From assembly GCA_949296525.1 (NCBI GenBank), contig CASFOP010000002.1, positions 62,001 through 126,000 on the forward strand: 64,000 nt of DNA, in the 5' to 3' direction. The notes under the pieces were generated by a model. That model ran no database searches and was not told the DNA's origin. It worked only from the letters and a program-made list of their open reading frames with translations. The position numbers were made by a program, and so were the translations under genes. Positions 7,528 to 19,438 of this stretch are shown here, piece by piece; position 1 is the stretch's first letter; each line of letters starts with the position of its first letter. Source of the DNA: an uncultured bacterium. Lineage in GTDB: Bacteria > Elusimicrobiota > Elusimicrobia > Elusimicrobiales > Elusimicrobiaceae.

Positions 7528-8037
7528 ATGGATAAACTGTTAAATCCCGATTTCGGGGTGATGGCGCTGACGGTCGTCAACTTTTTGCTGTTGGTGTGGC
7601 TGCTGCATAAATTTGCGTGGAAAAGCCTCATCGGCGCGCTGGAAAAACGCGAACAGCAAATAGAAAACGACAAAGCCGCCGCCGCCAAAGCGCGGCAGGA
7701 AGCGCAGCAAATCAAGGTTGAGCTTGACGCCCAGCTGCAGCACATCACCGCCGAAGCCGCCAAAAAGATGCAGGAAGCCGTGGCGTTGGGCAATGCGCAG
7801 AAAGAACAGCTGCTGGAGCAAACCCAGCAGCAGGCGCAGCGCCTGCTGGAACAGGCCAAAGCGCAGATTGAGGCGGAAAAGAACAAAGCGCTGGCCGACG
7901 TGCGCGACCAGGTGGTCAGCACGGCTTTGCTGGCGGCCGCCAAAATTACGGGCCAGCAAATGAACCAGGCTTCCGCCGAGAAAACGGTGGACGAAGTGTT
8001 GCGCGAGGTTAAAAACGCGGGTTCGGCCCGCGCGTAA
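7528..8037 (+). CDS. atpF: ATP synthase F0 subunit b
   Basis: A 169-residue protein with one N-terminal membrane helix (about 10-29) and a long Ala/Gln/Glu/Lys-rich coiled coil, the usual form of the peripheral stalk that links F0 to the catalytic head. The N-terminus (LNPDFGVMALTVVNFLLLVW) is typical. GGAAGGGGAAAGC lies before the ATG. Only one b-type gene is present, so the stalk is probably a homodimer. Confidence 0.95.
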   Translation: MDKLLNPDFGVMALTVVNFLLLVWLLHKFAWKSLIGALEKREQQIENDKAAAAKARQEAQQIKVELDAQLQHITAEAAKKMQEAVALGNAQKEQLLEQTQQQAQRLLEQAKAQIEAEKNKALADVRDQVVSTALLAAAKITGQQMNQASAEKTVDEVLREVKNAGSARA

Positions 8038-8043
8038 GACGTT

Positions 8044-8571
8044 ATGAAAAGTGCAGACCGTATTTTAGCCGGGCGTTATGCCCGCGCGTTTGACGCTTTA
8101 AGCAAGGACGGAGCGGAGGCTTCGGCGCATTTTGCCGCACTGCGCCAGGCGGCGCAGGCGCTGCGCGGAGCCAAAGCGTATATGGACGACCCCGCCGTAC
8201 CGTCGGCCGACAAGCTGGCCTTTGCCAAACAGGCCCTGTCCGCCGACAAACGGGTGGAGGGGTTCGTGTCCGCCCTGCTGGAAGCCAAACGGTATTATTT
8301 GCTGGATGCGTGCGTGGACGAGGTGGGCGCCCTGCTGGACAGCCGCCTGGGCATTGCGCGCGCCAAAGTGCAGACGGCGTTTGAACTGACGCCGCAGCAA
8401 AAGAAAAAAGTGGAAGAAGCGCTGGGGCAGTTTGCCGGCAAGGACATACGGGCTGAATATAAGACGGACCCGTCCCTTTTGGGCGGGCTGTGCGCGCGGC
8501 TGGGGGACGTGCTGATAGACGGCACGCTGAAAGGCCGGTTTGAAAAATTACAAGAAGAATTAACCAAATAA
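8044..8571 (+). CDS. atpH: ATP synthase F1 subunit delta
   Basis: A 175-residue delta subunit, which fixes the peripheral stalk to the top of the alpha3-beta3 head. The N-terminal helical bundle begins [16 protein letters not shown], and the C-terminal part ends [32 protein letters not shown], the best conserved delta signature. It starts six bases after atpF. Confidence 0.95.
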   Translation: MKSADRILAGRYARAFDALSKDGAEASAHFAALRQAAQALRGAKAYMDDPAVPSADKLAFAKQALSADKRVEGFVSALLEAKRYYLLDACVDEVGALLDSRLGIARAKVQTAFELTPQQKKKVEEALGQFAGKDIRAEYKTDPSLLGGLCARLGDVLIDGTLKGRFEKLQEELTK

Positions 8572-8581
8572 CGGTGCGATT

Positions 8582-10105
<1,524 letters not shown>

Positions 10106-10111
10106 AGGAGA

Positions 10112-11047
10112 ATGTCCATGGACAGCAAGAAAAAATACCTGGTAACCGGCGGGGCCGGATTTATCGGCAGCAACATTGCCAAAACGCTGGAAGCCCAGGG
10201 CCATGAAGTGACGGTCATTGATGACTTTTCCAAAAACGGCCATTTCAAAAACTTAATCGGTTTTAAAGGCGACGTGATTGCGGCGGATTTGTTTAAATAC
10301 CTGCCGGAAAACGATTATTTTGACGCCATTTTCCACGAAGCGGCCATCACGGATACCACGGTCATGGACCAGAAACAGATGATGGAGCAGAATGTGGAAG
10401 CCTTCCGCAATTTGCTGGACTATGCGGCCGAAAACGAAATCCCGAAAGTGATTTACGCTTCTTCGGCGGCCACATACGGCAACGGCGCGGTGCCCATGAA
10501 AGAAAGCCAGCCCACGCACCCCGAAAACGTGTACGGGTTTTCCAAAGTCATTGACGACAATGTGGCCCGCCTGTTCAGCCATGACCACCAGGATATGAAA
10601 ATCATCGGCCTGCGCTATTTCAACGTATTCGGCCCGGGCGAAGATTACAAAGGCAAAATGGCCAGCATGGTCTATCAGCTTTACAACCAGATGAAGGCCG
10701 GCCAGCGCCCGCGCGTGTTTAAATACGGTGAGCAAATGCGCGATTTTGTATACGTCAAAGATGTGGTCAAAGCCAATTTGTGCGCGCTGCAGAACGGCAA
10801 GGAAACCGCCGTTTACAACTGCGCCACCGGCATTGCCCGCAGTTATAACGACGTCATTAAGTGCCTCAACCACGAACTGGGCACCAACCTGGAGCCGGAT
10901 TATATAGACAATCCGTATCCGTTCTTCCAAAACAAAACCGAGGCGGATATGAACCTGGCCTGGGAAAAAATCGGCTATAAGCCGGACTTCACGCTGGAAA
11001 CGGCCATTGCCGACTACGTGAAAATTTTGGAAGAAAGAAACAAATAA
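10112..11047 (+). CDS. hldD: NAD(P)-dependent epimerase, ADP-glyceromanno-heptose 6-epimerase-like, inside the atp operon
   Basis: A 311-residue extended short-chain dehydrogenase/reductase. It has the nucleotide-binding GGAGFIGS near the N-terminus, SSAATYG, and the catalytic Tyr-x3-Lys in VYGFSK. Overall sequence follows HldD/RfaD (FHEAA, RYFNVFGPGED, KGKMASMV, MRDFVYVKDVV), which converts ADP-D-glycero- to ADP-L-glycero-beta-D-manno-heptose for lipopolysaccharide core. It has its own ribosome-binding site (AAAGGAG) and sits six bases after atpA and nine before atpG, so it is co-transcribed with the ATP synthase. No other heptose-nucleotide gene is in the window. The exact sugar substrate is inferred. 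Confidence 0.85.
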   Translation: MSMDSKKKYLVTGGAGFIGSNIAKTLEAQGHEVTVIDDFSKNGHFKNLIGFKGDVIAADLFKYLPENDYFDAIFHEAAITDTTVMDQKQMMEQNVEAFRNLLDYAAENEIPKVIYASSAATYGNGAVPMKESQPTHPENVYGFSKVIDDNVARLFSHDHQDMKIIGLRYFNVFGPGEDYKGKMASMVYQLYNQMKAGQRPRVFKYGEQMRDFVYVKDVVKANLCALQNGKETAVYNCATGIARSYNDVIKCLNHELGTNLEPDYIDNPYPFFQNKTEADMNLAWEKIGYKPDFTLETAIADYVKILEERNK

Positions 11048-11056
11048 GGATTTGGT

Positions 11057-13400
<2,344 letters not shown>

Positions 13401-13402
13401 TT

Positions 13403-13816
13403 ATGCCCAAAACGCTGACTTTAAACCTGATTACCCCGCAGAAGCAGCTCCTGGACGCGCTGCCGGTGCAGTCCGTCGTGTTGCCCGCCGCCGCGGGGGA
13501 ATTGGGCGTGCTGCCGGGGCATATCCCCATGGTCGTGCAGCTGGATTTCGGTTCCCTGCGCTATAAAAAAGACGGCAAGGAAGAAGAATTTGCCGTGCTG
13601 GGCGGATTTGCCGAAATCCTGCGCGACAGTGTTAACATCTTTGCCGAAGGGGCGGACCTGGCCGATGAGATTGACGAAGAAGAAGAAAAGCAGAAAATCA
13701 AACGCGCTAAAGAGTCCCTTTCCCGTAAAGACGCCGATATTGACTTTGAACTGGCGGAGCTGGAAATTAAACAGGCCATCGCCCGTATGAAAGTCAAAAA
13801 GCGGCATTTGGGATAA
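13403..13816 (+). CDS. atpC: ATP synthase F1 subunit epsilon
   Basis: A 137-residue subunit that couples the central shaft to the c ring and can inhibit ATP hydrolysis. The N-terminal beta sandwich (LNLITPQKQLL, AAAGELGVLPGHIPMV) is typical, and the C-terminal Lys/Glu-rich stretch (about 80-137) forms the usual helical hairpin. Only two bases separate it from atpD. It is the last gene of the atp operon; a hairpin follows. Confidence 0.95.
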   Translation: MPKTLTLNLITPQKQLLDALPVQSVVLPAAAGELGVLPGHIPMVVQLDFGSLRYKKDGKEEEFAVLGGFAEILRDSVNIFAEGADLADEIDEEEEKQKIKRAKESLSRKDADIDFELAELEIKQAIARMKVKKRHLG

Positions 13817-13844
13817 CAGAAATTGTTATACGGAGAAATCCTTT

Positions 13845-13879
13845 AAAGCGCAAGATATTTGGTCTTGCGCTTTATTATT
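13845..13879 (+). terminator. probable terminator of the ATP synthase operon
   Basis: A perfect 11-base-pair stem AAAGCGCAAGA / TCTTGCGCTTT with a 7-base loop, followed by ATTATTG. The T-tract is short, so termination may be partial. Confidence 0.75.
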
Positions 13880-13912
13880 GTCTGTCACGGGAATATGCCG
13901 CATAAAAGTTTG

Positions 13913-13997
13913 GCCGCTGCTGGCGGCCGGGAGATGGAATAAATATTTTTCCCGCCAAAAGCCGTACCTGCTGTGCTGTCTGCAGGTGCCGTTTTTT
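13913..13997 (+). other. two hairpins in the atpC-pilin gap, the second terminator-like
   Basis: GGCCGC-TGCTG-GCGGCC at 13913-13929 and ACCTGC...GCAGGT at 13966-13987, followed after CCG by six T (13992-13997). This could be a second terminator for the atp operon or the 3' end of a small RNA. No promoter that would settle the choice was found. Confidence 0.35.
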
Positions 13998-14030
13998 GTT
14001 TGAATTTTCTGCTTTAAAACCTCCTATGCC

Positions 14031-14065
14031 TTGACCCGTTTTTTTTTTTTGATACCCTATACATG
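14031..14065 (+). promoter_or_regulatory. pilin-type promoter module with a 12-T run (pilin 1)
   Basis: TTGACC at 14031-14036, then CG, twelve consecutive T (14039-14050), GATA, and a TACCCT -10 candidate at 14053-14058. The geometry (GCCTTG, four bases, G, T12, GATA) is the same as before the pilin genes at 50291 and 55476, but the palindrome of those two is missing here. An 11-codon open frame starts at 14063 and ends before the pilin start. Confidence 0.55.
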
Positions 14066-14128
14066 GCCGGAATAAAAAGTTGTTGTCGTTTATTTTAGGC
14101 CGTTTAGACCGCCATACAGAGGTATCAA

Positions 14129-14611
14129 ATGAAAAAAGGTTTTACCCTGATAGAATTGTTAGTGGTGGTGCTTATTATTGGCATATTGGCCGCCGTTGCT
14201 TTTCCGCAATATGATGCGGCGGTGGCAAAGTCCCGCTATACGCAGCTGGTAACCGCCGGGAGGGCGCTATACCAGGCGCAGGAGCGTTATAAAATGGCCA
14301 ACGGGGAATATTCCCATTCCTTGGATGGGCTGGACATCCGGCTGCCAGGGGAAGACAGGGGCTCTTATTCAGCCGGGGAAGGGTTTATGTGCGAAATCGG
14401 GATAAGCCCGTCCAATAATGTGGTGTCCCAATTAGGCTGCAGCATGCGCAGCCGCGGCTACGGATATGCCATTTTCCCGCTGTCGGGCCGGAGTGCCTGT
14501 CTGGCCTACGATGGGAACAAAACCGGGGAAAGGCTGTGCCGCTCTTTAACGGGGCAGGCAGGAGCCTCTTCTTGTGACGGGGAATGCCTGCTTTTTTACT
14601 TTGATGAATAG
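14129..14611 (+). CDS. type IV pilin-like / pseudopilin protein 1
   Basis: A 160-residue prepilin with a very short 4-residue leader (MKKG), then the processing site and hydrophobic helix FTLIELLVVVLIIGILAA. Glu5 of the mature protein is present, as needed for pilus assembly. The globular part has several Cys (mature domain GFMCEIG, LGCSMRS, CLAYDG, LCRSL, SSCDGEC), consistent with disulphides. GAGG precedes the ATG. It stands alone after the atp operon and converges with tatD; no assembly genes (pilB, pilC, pilQ, pilD) are in the window. Confidence 0.9.
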   Translation: MKKGFTLIELLVVVLIIGILAAVAFPQYDAAVAKSRYTQLVTAGRALYQAQERYKMANGEYSHSLDGLDIRLPGEDRGSYSAGEGFMCEIGISPSNNVVSQLGCSMRSRGYGYAIFPLSGRSACLAYDGNKTGERLCRSLTGQAGASSCDGECLLFYFDE

Positions 14612-14626
14612 AATACGCGGCGGATG

Positions 14627-15430
14627 CTATTGCAGCCGGTAAAGCTCCAGCGCGTTTTGGGTGGTGATTTCGGCCAGTTTTTCCACGGGCATATTTAAGT
14701 AGTCCGCCACCCACTGTGCAATCAGCGGGATATTGGAGGGGTCGTTGCGCGTGCCGCGTTTGCCCTGCGGGGAAAGGTACGGGCAGTCCGTTTCCAGCAC
14801 CAGTTTGTCCGCGCCGGCTTTTTTGACGGCTTCGCGGATATACTCGTTTTTTTTATAGGTAAAACACCCGTTTATCCCCAGCAAAAGGCCATGATCCAGC
14901 GCCTGTTTGGCTTCTTCGTAGCGGGCGGAAAAACAGTGCAGTACGCCTGGGTAATTGCCCGGTGCGGGTTTCCAGGCGTGTTTGAGCAAAGAAAACGTTT
15001 GTTCGTACGGCTCATAATCTTCCGCTTCGCGCCGCACATGCAGCACAATGGGCTTTTGCAGCTCGCCGGCCAGCGCCAGCATTTCTTCAAAGACGCGCAG
15101 CTGCACCTCTTTGGGGCAGGCCTGCAGATAGGCATAGTCCAGGCCGATTTCCCCCACCGCCGCGGCATGCGGATTTTTAAAAAGTTCTGGCAGTTTCTCC
15201 CGCGCGGATGCGTCATACGTCTGCGCCACCTGCGGGTGCACGCCCAGCACGGCGGCGGTCTGCACGGGGTATTGGGCGCACAGGGCCAGCGCCGGCTCCC
15301 ATTCCTCTTTTTCGCAGGCTATTTCTATAAATTTATATACGCCGCTTTCAAAGACGCGCGCGATAACTTCCCGGCGGTCTGCGTCAAAGGCTTCGTCATT
15401 AATGTGTGCGTGCGAGTCAATAAATTCCAT
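14627..15430 (-). CDS. tatD: TatD family metal-dependent hydrolase (DNase)
   Basis: A 267-residue TIM-barrel hydrolase of the TatD family, which cleaves DNA 3'-5' with bound metals. Visible ligands and motifs are DSHAHIN near the N-terminus, VGEIGLDYAY (catalytic Glu), PIVLHVRREAEDYE, GVLHCFSARYEEA and VLETDCPYLSPQGKRGTRN. Length is normal for the family. The start codon follows a TAAAAT box by six bases, so this mRNA is probably leaderless. Precise cellular role in this organism is unknown. Confidence 0.93.
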   Translation of the reverse strand: MEFIDSHAHINDEAFDADRREVIARVFESGVYKFIEIACEKEEWEPALALCAQYPVQTAAVLGVHPQVAQTYDASAREKLPELFKNPHAAAVGEIGLDYAYLQACPKEVQLRVFEEMLALAGELQKPIVLHVRREAEDYEPYEQTFSLLKHAWKPAPGNYPGVLHCFSARYEEAKQALDHGLLLGINGCFTYKKNEYIREAVKKAGADKLVLETDCPYLSPQGKRGTRNDPSNIPLIAQWVADYLNMPVEKLAEITTQNALELYRLQ

Positions 15431-15442
15431 ATATATATTTTA
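15431..15442 (-). promoter_or_regulatory. -10 box of a likely leaderless tatD mRNA
   Basis: Read on the minus strand: TAAAAT (15442-15437), ATATAT, then ATG (15430). No Shine-Dalgarno is present. Confidence 0.55.
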
Positions 15443-15618
15443 TCTTTTTTGGCGGCGGACTTTGAACGGGTTTGCAGCCCGAAAAACATAAAGGCTTGTT
15501 CTAATCCAAAAACTTTCTTGTCCTTTGTTGTTCCTCTTTCTATACTGCTGTAAAGAGGGATTTTTGACGGGGGAATGCGGCGCGGCCTGCGTTCAAAATT
15601 AGCAATCTAAAAAAGGGG

Positions 15619-15647
15619 TTGACAAAAATAAAATAATTGTTTACAAT
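15619..15647 (+). promoter_or_regulatory. promoter of hrcA-grpE-dnaK
   Basis: TTGACA (15619-15624), a 17-base spacer and TACAAT (15642-15647): a near-consensus housekeeping promoter. Transcription should start inside the CIRCE element. Confidence 0.9.
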
Positions 15648-15648
15648 A

Positions 15649-15675
15649 TTAGCAGGCAAAAAGAAAGAGTGCTAA
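15649..15675. promoter_or_regulatory. CIRCE operator (HrcA binding site)
   Basis: TTAGCAGGC, nine bases, GAGTGCTAA. The right arm matches the CIRCE consensus exactly; the left arm matches at seven of nine positions. It overlaps the expected transcription start of the hrcA operon, the classic arrangement for HrcA repression that is relieved on heat shock. Confidence 0.88.
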
Positions 15676-15713
15676 AATAAAACCGGAAGTTTAGACGGAA
15701 GCGGACGGAAAAT

Positions 15714-16811
15714 ATGAGAATATTAAAACCGGAAGTGGCCAAAGAAAGAAAAGAGAAAATCCTGCGCTGGGTGGTGCAGCAGTTTGTGGAAAACCGCCGC
15801 CCCGTGGGCTCACAGCTCATTGCGTCCAGCGCGCTGAAAGATATTTCCAGCGCCACCATCCGCAATATTATGAAAGATTTGGAAGAGGAAGGATACCTCT
15901 ACCAGCCGCACACTTCCGGCGGCCGCATTCCGACCGATAAAGCTTACCGCTATTATGTGGACTATTTAACCGGCGTGCAGCGCATGGCCGCCCAGGAACG
16001 CGAGCGTATTGAAAAACAATATGACGAGCGCGTCGGCGAGCTGGATAATGTGATGCTGCAGACCTCGCGCCTGCTGGCGCGGCTGTCCGGCGCGGCGGGC
16101 TTTGTGTATGCAGGAAACACCGACGAACAGGTGGTGCGCCGGCTAGACTTTTTGCCCGTTGGGCCCGGGCTAATTTTGGCTGTGCTGGTTACCGAATCGG
16201 GCACCGTGCGGCACTGGCCCGTGCGCCTGGGGTATGATTTGGCCCCTGCCAAGCTGCGCCTTTTAAGCAATTTGATTAATCAGGAAATAGAAGGCCTGAC
16301 GCTGAAAGAAGCGCAAAAATTTTTGTGGCAGTACATAGAATCCGGCCACCGCGAAATAGCCGACGTGGCGGATTTGGCCGTGCAGGTGCTTAAAGACATG
16401 CAGAAGCCGCAGACCTCCGAGGACGAACTCTATGTGGCCGGTATCGGGCATATGTTGGAAAACACCGAAGAGGCCGATTATGAAGACCTCAAACAAATGC
16501 TGCGCGTGGTGGAAGAGCGGCAGCGGCTGTCGGGTCTGCTGGCCGAAAAAATGGAAGATTTGCGCCGCAGCGGCAAACAGGTGGCCGTCAGTATCGGCAG
16601 CGAGAACGAAATGAAAGAGCTGCAAAACGTCAGCATCGTTTCGTCGGCTTACCGCGTGGGGGACAAAACGGTGGGCATGCTGGGCATTATCGGCCCTAAA
16701 CATATGCAGTACACCAAAATAATGTCTTTGGTTAAATTTATGGGGGACTTGCTGGAAGGCAGCATCAGCGCGTGGAACGCACTGCCGGAAAAGGAAGACG
16801 ACTATGAGTAA
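15714..16811 (+). CDS. hrcA: heat-inducible transcription repressor HrcA
   Basis: A 365-residue repressor of chaperone operons, slightly longer than the common 340-350. The N-terminal winged helix (about 1-75) contains VENRRPVGSQLIASSALKDI and SSATIRNIMKDLEEEGYLYQ, the most conserved part of the family, followed by PHTSGGRIPTDKAYRYYVD. The C-terminal end has GPKHMQYTKIMSLVKFMGDL. It is preceded by its own CIRCE site, so autorepression is expected. It overlaps grpE by eight bases. Confidence 0.97.
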   Translation: MRILKPEVAKERKEKILRWVVQQFVENRRPVGSQLIASSALKDISSATIRNIMKDLEEEGYLYQPHTSGGRIPTDKAYRYYVDYLTGVQRMAAQERERIEKQYDERVGELDNVMLQTSRLLARLSGAAGFVYAGNTDEQVVRRLDFLPVGPGLILAVLVTESGTVRHWPVRLGYDLAPAKLRLLSNLINQEIEGLTLKEAQKFLWQYIESGHREIADVADLAVQVLKDMQKPQTSEDELYVAGIGHMLENTEEADYEDLKQMLRVVEERQRLSGLLAEKMEDLRRSGKQVAVSIGSENEMKELQNVSIVSSAYRVGDKTVGMLGIIGPKHMQYTKIMSLVKFMGDLLEGSISAWNALPEKEDDYE

Positions 16812-17418
16812 GAAACATCACAAACACGAAGACGGCTTGACCGAACAGGAAGAGCAGGATTTGCCGGCCGATTATGAGCCGGAAATAGAAACCGGCGCCG
16901 CTGAATCGGCCGAAGAAGAACCGGCCCCGCAGCCGCAAACGCCCGATTATTATGAAAAGTATGTGCGTTTAAGCGCGGATTTTGAAAACTTCCGTAAACG
17001 CACCGAGCGCGAAAAAGCGGCCCTGCTGGCTTACGGCAAAAAAGATTTTGTGGAAAAACTGCTGCCCGCCTATGAAGTGCTTTTGCGCCAGCAAAGCAAA
17101 ATGCAAAAAGAAACGGCGGACAAAAAACTGTCGGGGGAAATGAAAAGCCTTTTGGACGGCCTGAATATGGTGCTGGGGGAGATGGACAAAGCCTTTAAGG
17201 CCGAAGGTATACAACGCCTGGACTGTGTGGGCAAACCTTATGATGCGCAGACGGCGGAAGCCATAGCGGTGATTCCGGCCAAGCCGGAGCAGGACGGCGT
17301 GGTGCTGGAAGAAGTGCAAATGGGATTTATGATGGACGGAAAAATATTGCGTCCGGCCCGGGTAGTGGTCGGAAAAGCGGAGGAAGAAGCAAACAAAGAA
17401 GAAAAAAGCAGTAAATAG
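16804..17418 (+). CDS. grpE: nucleotide exchange factor GrpE
   Basis: A 204-residue GrpE, which releases ADP from DnaK. An acidic, low-complexity N-terminus (about 1-50) leads to a long coiled coil starting YYEKYVRLSADFENFRKRTE, and then to the C-terminal beta domain (GIQRLDCVGKPYDAQTAEAI, VLEEVQMGFMMDGKILRPARV). The gene overlaps hrcA and is 44 bases upstream of dnaK. Confidence 0.96.
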   Translation: MSKKHHKHEDGLTEQEEQDLPADYEPEIETGAAESAEEEPAPQPQTPDYYEKYVRLSADFENFRKRTEREKAALLAYGKKDFVEKLLPAYEVLLRQQSKMQKETADKKLSGEMKSLLDGLNMVLGEMDKAFKAEGIQRLDCVGKPYDAQTAEAIAVIPAKPEQDGVVLEEVQMGFMMDGKILRPARVVVGKAEEEANKEEKSSK

Positions 17419-17462
17419 CAGTATCAAATTTAATTCATTTTTACGGTAAGGAGAAATAACAT

Positions 17463-19352
17463 ATGGCTAAAATTATTGGTATTGACTTGGGTACGTCCAA
17501 CACCGCTGCAGCGGTGATGGAAGGCGGACGCGGCACGATTATCCCGTCTGCCGAAGGCAGCTCCATCGGCGGTAAAGCCTTCCCGTCTTATGTGGCTTTC
17601 ACCAAAGACGGCCAGCGCCTGGTGGGGGAACCGGCGCGCCGGCAGGCCATCGCCAACCCGGAAGGCACGGTCACCGCGTTTAAACGCAAAATGGGGGAAA
17701 ATTACAAATATAATCTGCGCGGGCAGGAATTTACGCCCCAGCAGCTGTCGGCTTTCGTTTTGCAGAAAGTGAAAAAAGACGCGGAAGCCTTCCTGGGTGA
17801 ACCGGTGGAAAAAGCCGTTATCACCGTGCCCGCTTATTTTAACGACAACCAGCGCCAGGCCACCAAAGACGCAGGGCGCATCGCGGGGCTGGAAGTGGTG
17901 CGCCTCGTGAACGAGCCGACCGCGGCCGCTTTGGCCTTCGGTATTGATAAAGCCGGCAAAGAACAGAAAATTCTGGTCTTTGACTTGGGCGGCGGTACGC
18001 TGGATGTAACCATTATGGAAATGGGCAAAGAAGGCACCTTTGACGTGCTTTCCACCTCTGGCGATACGCAGCTGGGCGGTACGGATATGGACAACGCCAT
18101 CATCGCGTGGATGGTGGACGAATTTAAAAAGAGCACGGGCATTGACCTCTCGCAGGACAAACAGGCCCAGCAGCGTCTGAAAGAAGCGGCCGAAAAAGCC
18201 AAGATTGAACTGTCCACCACCATGGAAACGGACATCAACCTGCCCTTTATCAGCGCAGACAGCACCGGCCCCAAACATCTGGAGCTTAAACTTTCCCGCG
18301 CCAAACTGGAAAGCCTGGTGGACAGCATTGTCAAACGCTGCGGCAAATCCATTGACCAGGCCATTTCCGACGCGAAACTTTCCGCCTCGCAGATTGACCG
18401 CATTATTCTGGTCGGCGGCCCGACCCGCATGCCGATTGTGCAGAAATATGTGGAAGACCATGTGGGCAAGAAAATTGAACGCGGCATTGACCCGATGGAA
18501 TGCGTGGCTATCGGCGCGTCCGTACAGGCCGGCATTTTGACCGGTGAAGTCAAAGACGTGCTGCTCTTGGACGTGACCCCGCTGTCTTTGGGTCTGGAAA
18601 CCCTGGGCGGCGTGTGCACGCGCCTGATTGAGCGCAACACCACCATTCCGGTGCGCAAAACGCAGATCTTCTCCACCGCGTCGGACAATCAGCCGGCGGT
18701 GACGATCAACGTGCTGCAGGGCGAACGCCCCATGGCCAAAGACAATGTGCCCCTGGGCAAATTTGACCTGGACGGCATCCCGCCCGCTCCGCGCGGCGTA
18801 CCGCAGATTGAAGTGACGTTTGATATTGACGCCAACGGTATTTTGAACGTGTCCGCCAAGGACCTCGGCACCAACAAAGAACAGCATATCACCATCAGCT
18901 CGCCGAACAAACTCAGCGACGCCGAAGTGGAAAAGTTCGTCAAAGACGCCGAGAAATTCGCCGAAGAAGACAAAAAGCATAAAGAGTTCGTGGAAGCCAA
19001 AAACGAAGGCGACAGCGTGCTCTATCAGACCGAAAAGGCCCTGAAAGACTACGGCGACAAAGTGTCCCAGGACGACCGCCTGGCCATTGACCGGGCTTTG
19101 AACGACCTGCGCGATGCGTTAAAGACCGACGATGCGGCCAAAATCCGCTCCGCCAAAGACGCGGCTCTGCAGGCCAGCCAGAAGCTGGGTGAAGCGATGT
19201 ACAAATCCCAGCAGCAGGCCCAGGCCGGTGCGGCGGGCGCCCAGGCGGGTGCCGCCGGAGCCCAGCCGGGCCCGGATGCGGCCCAGCAGGCGGCCGGAGC
19301 CGGTAACGGAGGCAAAGACGACGTCGTGGAAGCCGAAGTTGTGGACAAATAA
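17463..19352 (+). CDS. dnaK: molecular chaperone DnaK (Hsp70)
   Basis: A 629-residue Hsp70. ATPase motifs [19 protein letters not shown] (about 4-22), [37 protein letters not shown] and [13 protein letters not shown] are present. The substrate domain contains the hydrophobic linker [15 protein letters not shown]. The tail is Ala/Gly/Gln-rich and ends VEAEVVDK, close to the usual EEVKD-type ending. TAAGGAG precedes the start. No dnaJ follows: the operon ends here with a terminator, so the Hsp40 partner must be elsewhere. Confidence 0.98.
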   Translation: MAKIIGIDLGTSNTAAAVMEGGRGTIIPSAEGSSIGGKAFPSYVAFTKDGQRLVGEPARRQAIANPEGTVTAFKRKMGENYKYNLRGQEFTPQQLSAFVLQKVKKDAEAFLGEPVEKAVITVPAYFNDNQRQATKDAGRIAGLEVVRLVNEPTAAALAFGIDKAGKEQKILVFDLGGGTLDVTIMEMGKEGTFDVLSTSGDTQLGGTDMDNAIIAWMVDEFKKSTGIDLSQDKQAQQRLKEAAEKAKIELSTTMETDINLPFISADSTGPKHLELKLSRAKLESLVDSIVKRCGKSIDQAISDAKLSASQIDRIILVGGPTRMPIVQKYVEDHVGKKIERGIDPMECVAIGASVQAGILTGEVKDVLLLDVTPLSLGLETLGGVCTRLIERNTTIPVRKTQIFSTASDNQPAVTINVLQGERPMAKDNVPLGKFDLDGIPPAPRGVPQIEVTFDIDANGILNVSAKDLGTNKEQHITISSPNKLSDAEVEKFVKDAEKFAEEDKKHKEFVEAKNEGDSVLYQTEKALKDYGDKVSQDDRLAIDRALNDLRDALKTDDAAKIRSAKDAALQASQKLGEAMYKSQQQAQAGAAGAQAGAAGAQPGPDAAQQAAGAGNGGKDDVVEAEVVDK

Positions 19353-19367
19353 ATCCTAAAATTGCCA

Positions 19368-19400
19368 AAAACTCCCCGGGTAAACCCCGGGGAGTTTTTA
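19368..19400 (+). terminator. terminator of the hrcA-grpE-dnaK operon
   Basis: AAAACTCCCCGGG...CCCGGGGAGTTTTT stem-loop followed by T-rich sequence. It may also serve the opposing nagZ operon. Confidence 0.92.
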
Positions 19401-19438
19401 TTTGGAAACTTTTTGATTAGAAGATATAAAGGCGTCTG

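Noticed and set aside
14039-14050. T-runs before the pilins as terminators of the upstream genes
   Set aside because: They are not preceded by a GC-rich hairpin, and they keep a fixed distance to TTG and GATA boxes and the pilin start, which fits a promoter module better.
17430-18980. 516-codon open frame antisense to dnaK
   Set aside because: It is a codon-phase shadow of dnaK: His/Phe/Gly-rich composition, no ribosome-binding site, no domain; dnaK on the plus strand is certain.
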